A stretch of 7,247 nt of DNA from Actinomycetota bacterium. Lineage in GTDB: Bacteria > Actinomycetota > Actinomycetes > Streptosporangiales > Streptosporangiaceae. How positions within the stretch are numbered: the stretch's first letter is position 1; the number at the start of each line of letters is the position of its first letter. The stretch lies in NCBI GenBank assembly GCA_003140115.1, contig PLIQ01000209.1:1-7247 (forward strand), read 5' to 3'. Positions 5,335 through 7,247 of this stretch are shown piece by piece. A program made the translations under genes and the position numbers. The notes beneath the pieces are model-generated. The model was given only the letters and a program-made list of their open reading frames with translations, ran no database searches and had not been told where the DNA came from.

Positions 5335-6503
5335 CCATCGTCAGCGGGCCGGCCACGGTCAGCCGGAAGCTCGCGATCAACCGGCTGCGCGAGCGCAGGC
5401 CGCTGGACGGCGGGACGGTGGACCGGTTCCTGGCCCGGTACGAGGTGCCCATCGTCGAGGGGCCCCGCTGCACGTTCCTGTACCGGGGCGAGGCGGACGA
5501 GGTGTCCGTCGTGCACCGGATCTTCGGGCTGCCCGGCCCCATTGCGATGCGCCGGCTGCACGGCACCGACCTGTGGTACGTGGTGCTGGAGTTGCCGGAG
5601 GGGTCGCGGGTCGAGTACCAGCTGGAGGTGACGCGCGGCGGGGAGCGGTCGCGGTTCAACGATCCGTTGAATCCCAGGGTGGCGCGGAGTCCGGTGGGCG
5701 ATTCGTCGGCCTGCTACGCGCACGGGTACGTGGTGCCGGACTGGACCTTGTTTGATCCTGAGGCCCGGCCGGGGTCGCTGACGGACCTGACGGTGCCGAG
5801 CCGCGCGCTGCGCCGCGACACCAGGGTGACGCTCTACCTGCCGGCCCGGTTCCGCCGGTCCGCCCGGTACCCGCTGCTGATCGTGCACGACGGCGGCGAC
5901 TACCTCGAGTACGCGGCGGCCAAGACGGTACTCGACAACCTCATCCACCGGCTGGACGTGGCCGAGGTCGTGGCGGCGTTCGTGTACCCCGGCGACCGGC
6001 TGGCCGAGTACGCCAACTCGGCGGCGCACGCCCGGTACCTGACCGCCGAGTTGCTGCCACGGCTCGAGGCCGAACTGCCGCTGCTCGCCACGCCGTCCGG
6101 GCGGTGCCTGATGGGCTCGAGCTTCGGGGCCGTCGCATCGCTGGCCACCGCGTACCGCTACCCGGAGGTGTACGGGTCGCTGCTGGTGCAGTCCGGGTCG
6201 TTCGTCTTCACGGATATCGGCAACGACCACGGCGGCGGCCCGGTGTTCGAGCCGGTGGTCCGGTTCATCAACCGGTACCGCGCGGCCCCGCGGCGGGTGG
6301 CCGACCGGATGTTCGTCAGCTGCGGCGTCTACGAGCCGCTGATCATCCCGAACCGGTCGATGGTCCCGGTGTTCGAGGGCGCCGGGATGGCGGTCCGGTA
6401 CGTCGAGGCGCGCGACGGGCACAGCTGGGAGGACTGGCGGGACCGGCTGCGCGCCGGGCTGTCCTGGATTTTCCCTGGTCCGCAGAAGTTCTACTACGAG
6501 TGA
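5331..6503 (+). CDS. Enterochelin-esterase-like alpha/beta hydrolase with N-terminal beta domain
   Basis: A 390-residue protein that starts at GTG 5331 within the upstream stop (GTGA overlap). The architecture resembles Fes/IroD-type esterases. An N-terminal Ig/E-set-like beta domain (about 40-140; LWYVVLELPEGSRVEYQLEV at 81-100, FNDPLNP at 109-115) is followed by an alpha/beta hydrolase of the putative-esterase (PF00756-like) type (about 155-382). Motifs: RVTLYLPARFRRS (165-177), PLLIVHDGGDYLEY (181-194), nucleophile elbow LMGSSFGAVAS with S264 (260-270), and catalytic His in DGHSWEDW, H364 (362-369). The acid position after the SCGVYE strand appears to be E335 rather than Asp. Fes enzymes hydrolyse ester bonds of catecholate siderophores, but no siderophore genes are present, so that substrate should not be transferred. 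No signal peptide is seen, so it is probably cytoplasmic. Likely role: hydrolysis or acyl transfer on a product of this cluster. Confidence 0.88.
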   Translation: MTIVSGPATVSRKLAINRLRERRPLDGGTVDRFLARYEVPIVEGPRCTFLYRGEADEVSVVHRIFGLPGPIAMRRLHGTDLWYVVLELPEGSRVEYQLEVTRGGERSRFNDPLNPRVARSPVGDSSACYAHGYVVPDWTLFDPEARPGSLTDLTVPSRALRRDTRVTLYLPARFRRSARYPLLIVHDGGDYLEYAAAKTVLDNLIHRLDVAEVVAAFVYPGDRLAEYANSAAHARYLTAELLPRLEAELPLLATPSGRCLMGSSFGAVASLATAYRYPEVYGSLLVQSGSFVFTDIGNDHGGGPVFEPVVRFINRYRAAPRRVADRMFVSCGVYEPLIIPNRSMVPVFEGAGMAVRYVEARDGHSWEDWRDRLRAGLSWIFPGPQKFYYE

Positions 6504-6505
6504 TC

Positions 6506-6511
6506 GGGTGG
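6506..6511 (+). promoter_or_regulatory. Ribosome binding site (GGGTGG) of the second esterase
   Basis: GGGTGG lies 8 nt before the ATG at 6520, in the 16-nt gap after the previous stop. It supports that start and allows translation independent of the upstream gene, unlike the two GTGA-coupled junctions before it. Confidence 0.5.
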
Positions 6512-6519
6512 CTTAGTCG

Positions 6520-7247
6520 ATGGCTGATGACGATGGGTACCGGCGGGAACGGTGGTTCTCCGAACGGCTGGGGGAACCGATCACGGTGGTGCGGTGGGGG
6601 TCGTTCGGCACGCCGGTGCTGGTGTTCCCGTCGGCGGGCGGTGACGCCGAGGAGATCCAGCGGCACGGGCTGGTCGACGCGTGCGGCTCGCTGCTGGCCG
6701 AGGGCCGGGTCAAGCTGTACTCGGTCGACAGCGTGGCGGGCCAGGCGATGGTGACCAAGGCGGGCTCGCCGGAGCACCGGATGTGGCTGCTCAACCAGTT
6801 CCATGAGTGCGTCCGGTGGGAGGTGCTGCCCGCCATCCACGCCGACCTTGGCGGGCACGCGCTGGACGTGATTACCGCGGGCGCGTCGATCGGGGCGTTC
6901 AACGCGGTGGCGGTGCTGTGCCGGTACCCGGACGTGTTCGGCGCGGCCGTCGGGATGAGCGGCACCTACCGGATCGAGCGCTTCTACGACGAGGCCTGGA
7001 GCCAGGACCTGTACGTCTCCGCGCCGCTGCAGTTCCTGCCGGGCCTGGAGGGCCCGCAGCTGGACCGGCTGCGGTCGCGGCGGGCCATCCTCGCGGCCGG
7101 CGAGGGCGAGTGGGAGGACATCGGCGAATCCTGGCGGATGGCCGATGCCCTGGGGGCCAAGGGGATCCCGAACCGGGTGGACAACTGGGGACCGCAATGG
7201 GCGCACCAGTGGCCCACGTGGCGGGAAATGCTTCCGCAGTACCTGCG
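6520..7247 (+). CDS. Single-domain esterase (alpha/beta hydrolase), cut by right edge
   Basis: An open frame of 242 complete codons from ATG 6520 runs without a stop to the end of the window. It begins MADDDGYRRERWFSERLGEP, then ITVVRWGSFGTPVLVFPSAG (21-40). That pattern is typical of a compact esterase group within the putative-esterase superfamily (COG4947-like, from memory). The nucleophile elbow is ITAGASIGAFNA with S123 (118-129). The acid strand ILAAGEGEWED (190-200) offers Glu/Asp candidates. The catalytic His is H229 in WAHQWPTW (227-234). There is no N-terminal beta domain and no signal peptide. Since the His helix is near the usual C-terminus, probably only a few residues are missing. 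It follows the Fes-like esterase by 16 nt and is presumably co-transcribed. Substrate unknown. Two dissimilar esterases in a row suggest sequential or alternative hydrolytic steps. Confidence 0.87.
   Translation, partial: MADDDGYRRERWFSERLGEPITVVRWGSFGTPVLVFPSAGGDAEEIQRHGLVDACGSLLAEGRVKLYSVDSVAGQAMVTKAGSPEHRMWLLNQFHECVRWEVLPAIHADLGGHALDVITAGASIGAFNAVAVLCRYPDVFGAAVGMSGTYRIERFYDEAWSQDLYVSAPLQFLPGLEGPQLDRLRSRRAILAAGEGEWEDIGESWRMADALGAKGIPNRVDNWGPQWAHQWPTWREMLPQYL

Noticed and set aside
4674..6422. Very long minus-strand open frame opposite the S51-like and esterase genes
   Set aside because: The opposite strand carries recognisable catalytic motifs and GTGA-coupled genes. This frame is low complexity, without any domain I recognise, and spans two real genes.
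5331..6503. Siderophore utilisation locus
   Set aside because: The Fes-like fold is the only hint. No transport, reductase or siderophore synthesis genes are present in the window.
6480..6519. Terminator between the two esterase genes
   Set aside because: The gap is only 16 nt, with no stem-loop and T-run. A ribosome site is present instead, so co-transcription is more likely.

Overview
This window looks like chromosomal DNA from a high-GC actinomycete. The evidence is the very GC-rich sequence with strong third-position G/C bias, GTG starts, GTGA start/stop overlaps, TANNNT-type -10 hexamers and a possible leaderless start. I cannot name the genus. No tRNA, rRNA, CRISPR array, insertion sequence or phage gene is visible.

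The layout is two divergent gene sets leaving a 189-bp control region (2981-3169). The leftward set (minus strand) is, in order of transcription: an exported seven-bladed WD40 beta-propeller with a C-terminal membrane anchor (2980-1805); a 127-residue protein with one membrane helix and a long coiled coil (1862-1479); an ATP-grasp ligase (1462-242); and the N-terminal 78 residues of another ATP-grasp ligase that runs off the left edge (236-1). The rightward set (plus strand) is: a further ATP-grasp ligase (3170-4393); a peptidase S51 / class I amidotransferase-like Ser hydrolase with a long helical insertion (4390-5334); a two-domain enterochelin-esterase-like alpha/beta hydrolase (5331-6503); and a second, single-domain esterase cut by the right edge (6520-7247). 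Junctions are tight throughout: two GTGA overlaps on the right, and a 58-nt overlap plus 16-nt and 5-nt gaps on the left.

Taken together, the window holds at least three paralogous ATP-grasp carboxylate-amine (or carboxylate-hydroxyl) ligases, an S51-like hydrolase and two different serine esterases. Each set carries at least one ATP-grasp. The simplest inference is a small-molecule or short-peptide pathway in which ATP-grasp enzymes make amide or ester bonds and the hydrolases trim, release or recycle the product. The membrane propeller and the coiled-coil protein would form a cell-surface part of the same system. No substrate can be read from the sequence. The individual families are known, but I do not recognise this combination as a characterised pathway. 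It is the most promising undescribed system here.

The control region contains an AT-rich island with overlapping -10-like hexamers on both strands, a 7-bp inverted repeat around that island, and a perfect 12-bp palindrome (GTCACCGGTGAC), which together suggest co-regulation of the two sets.
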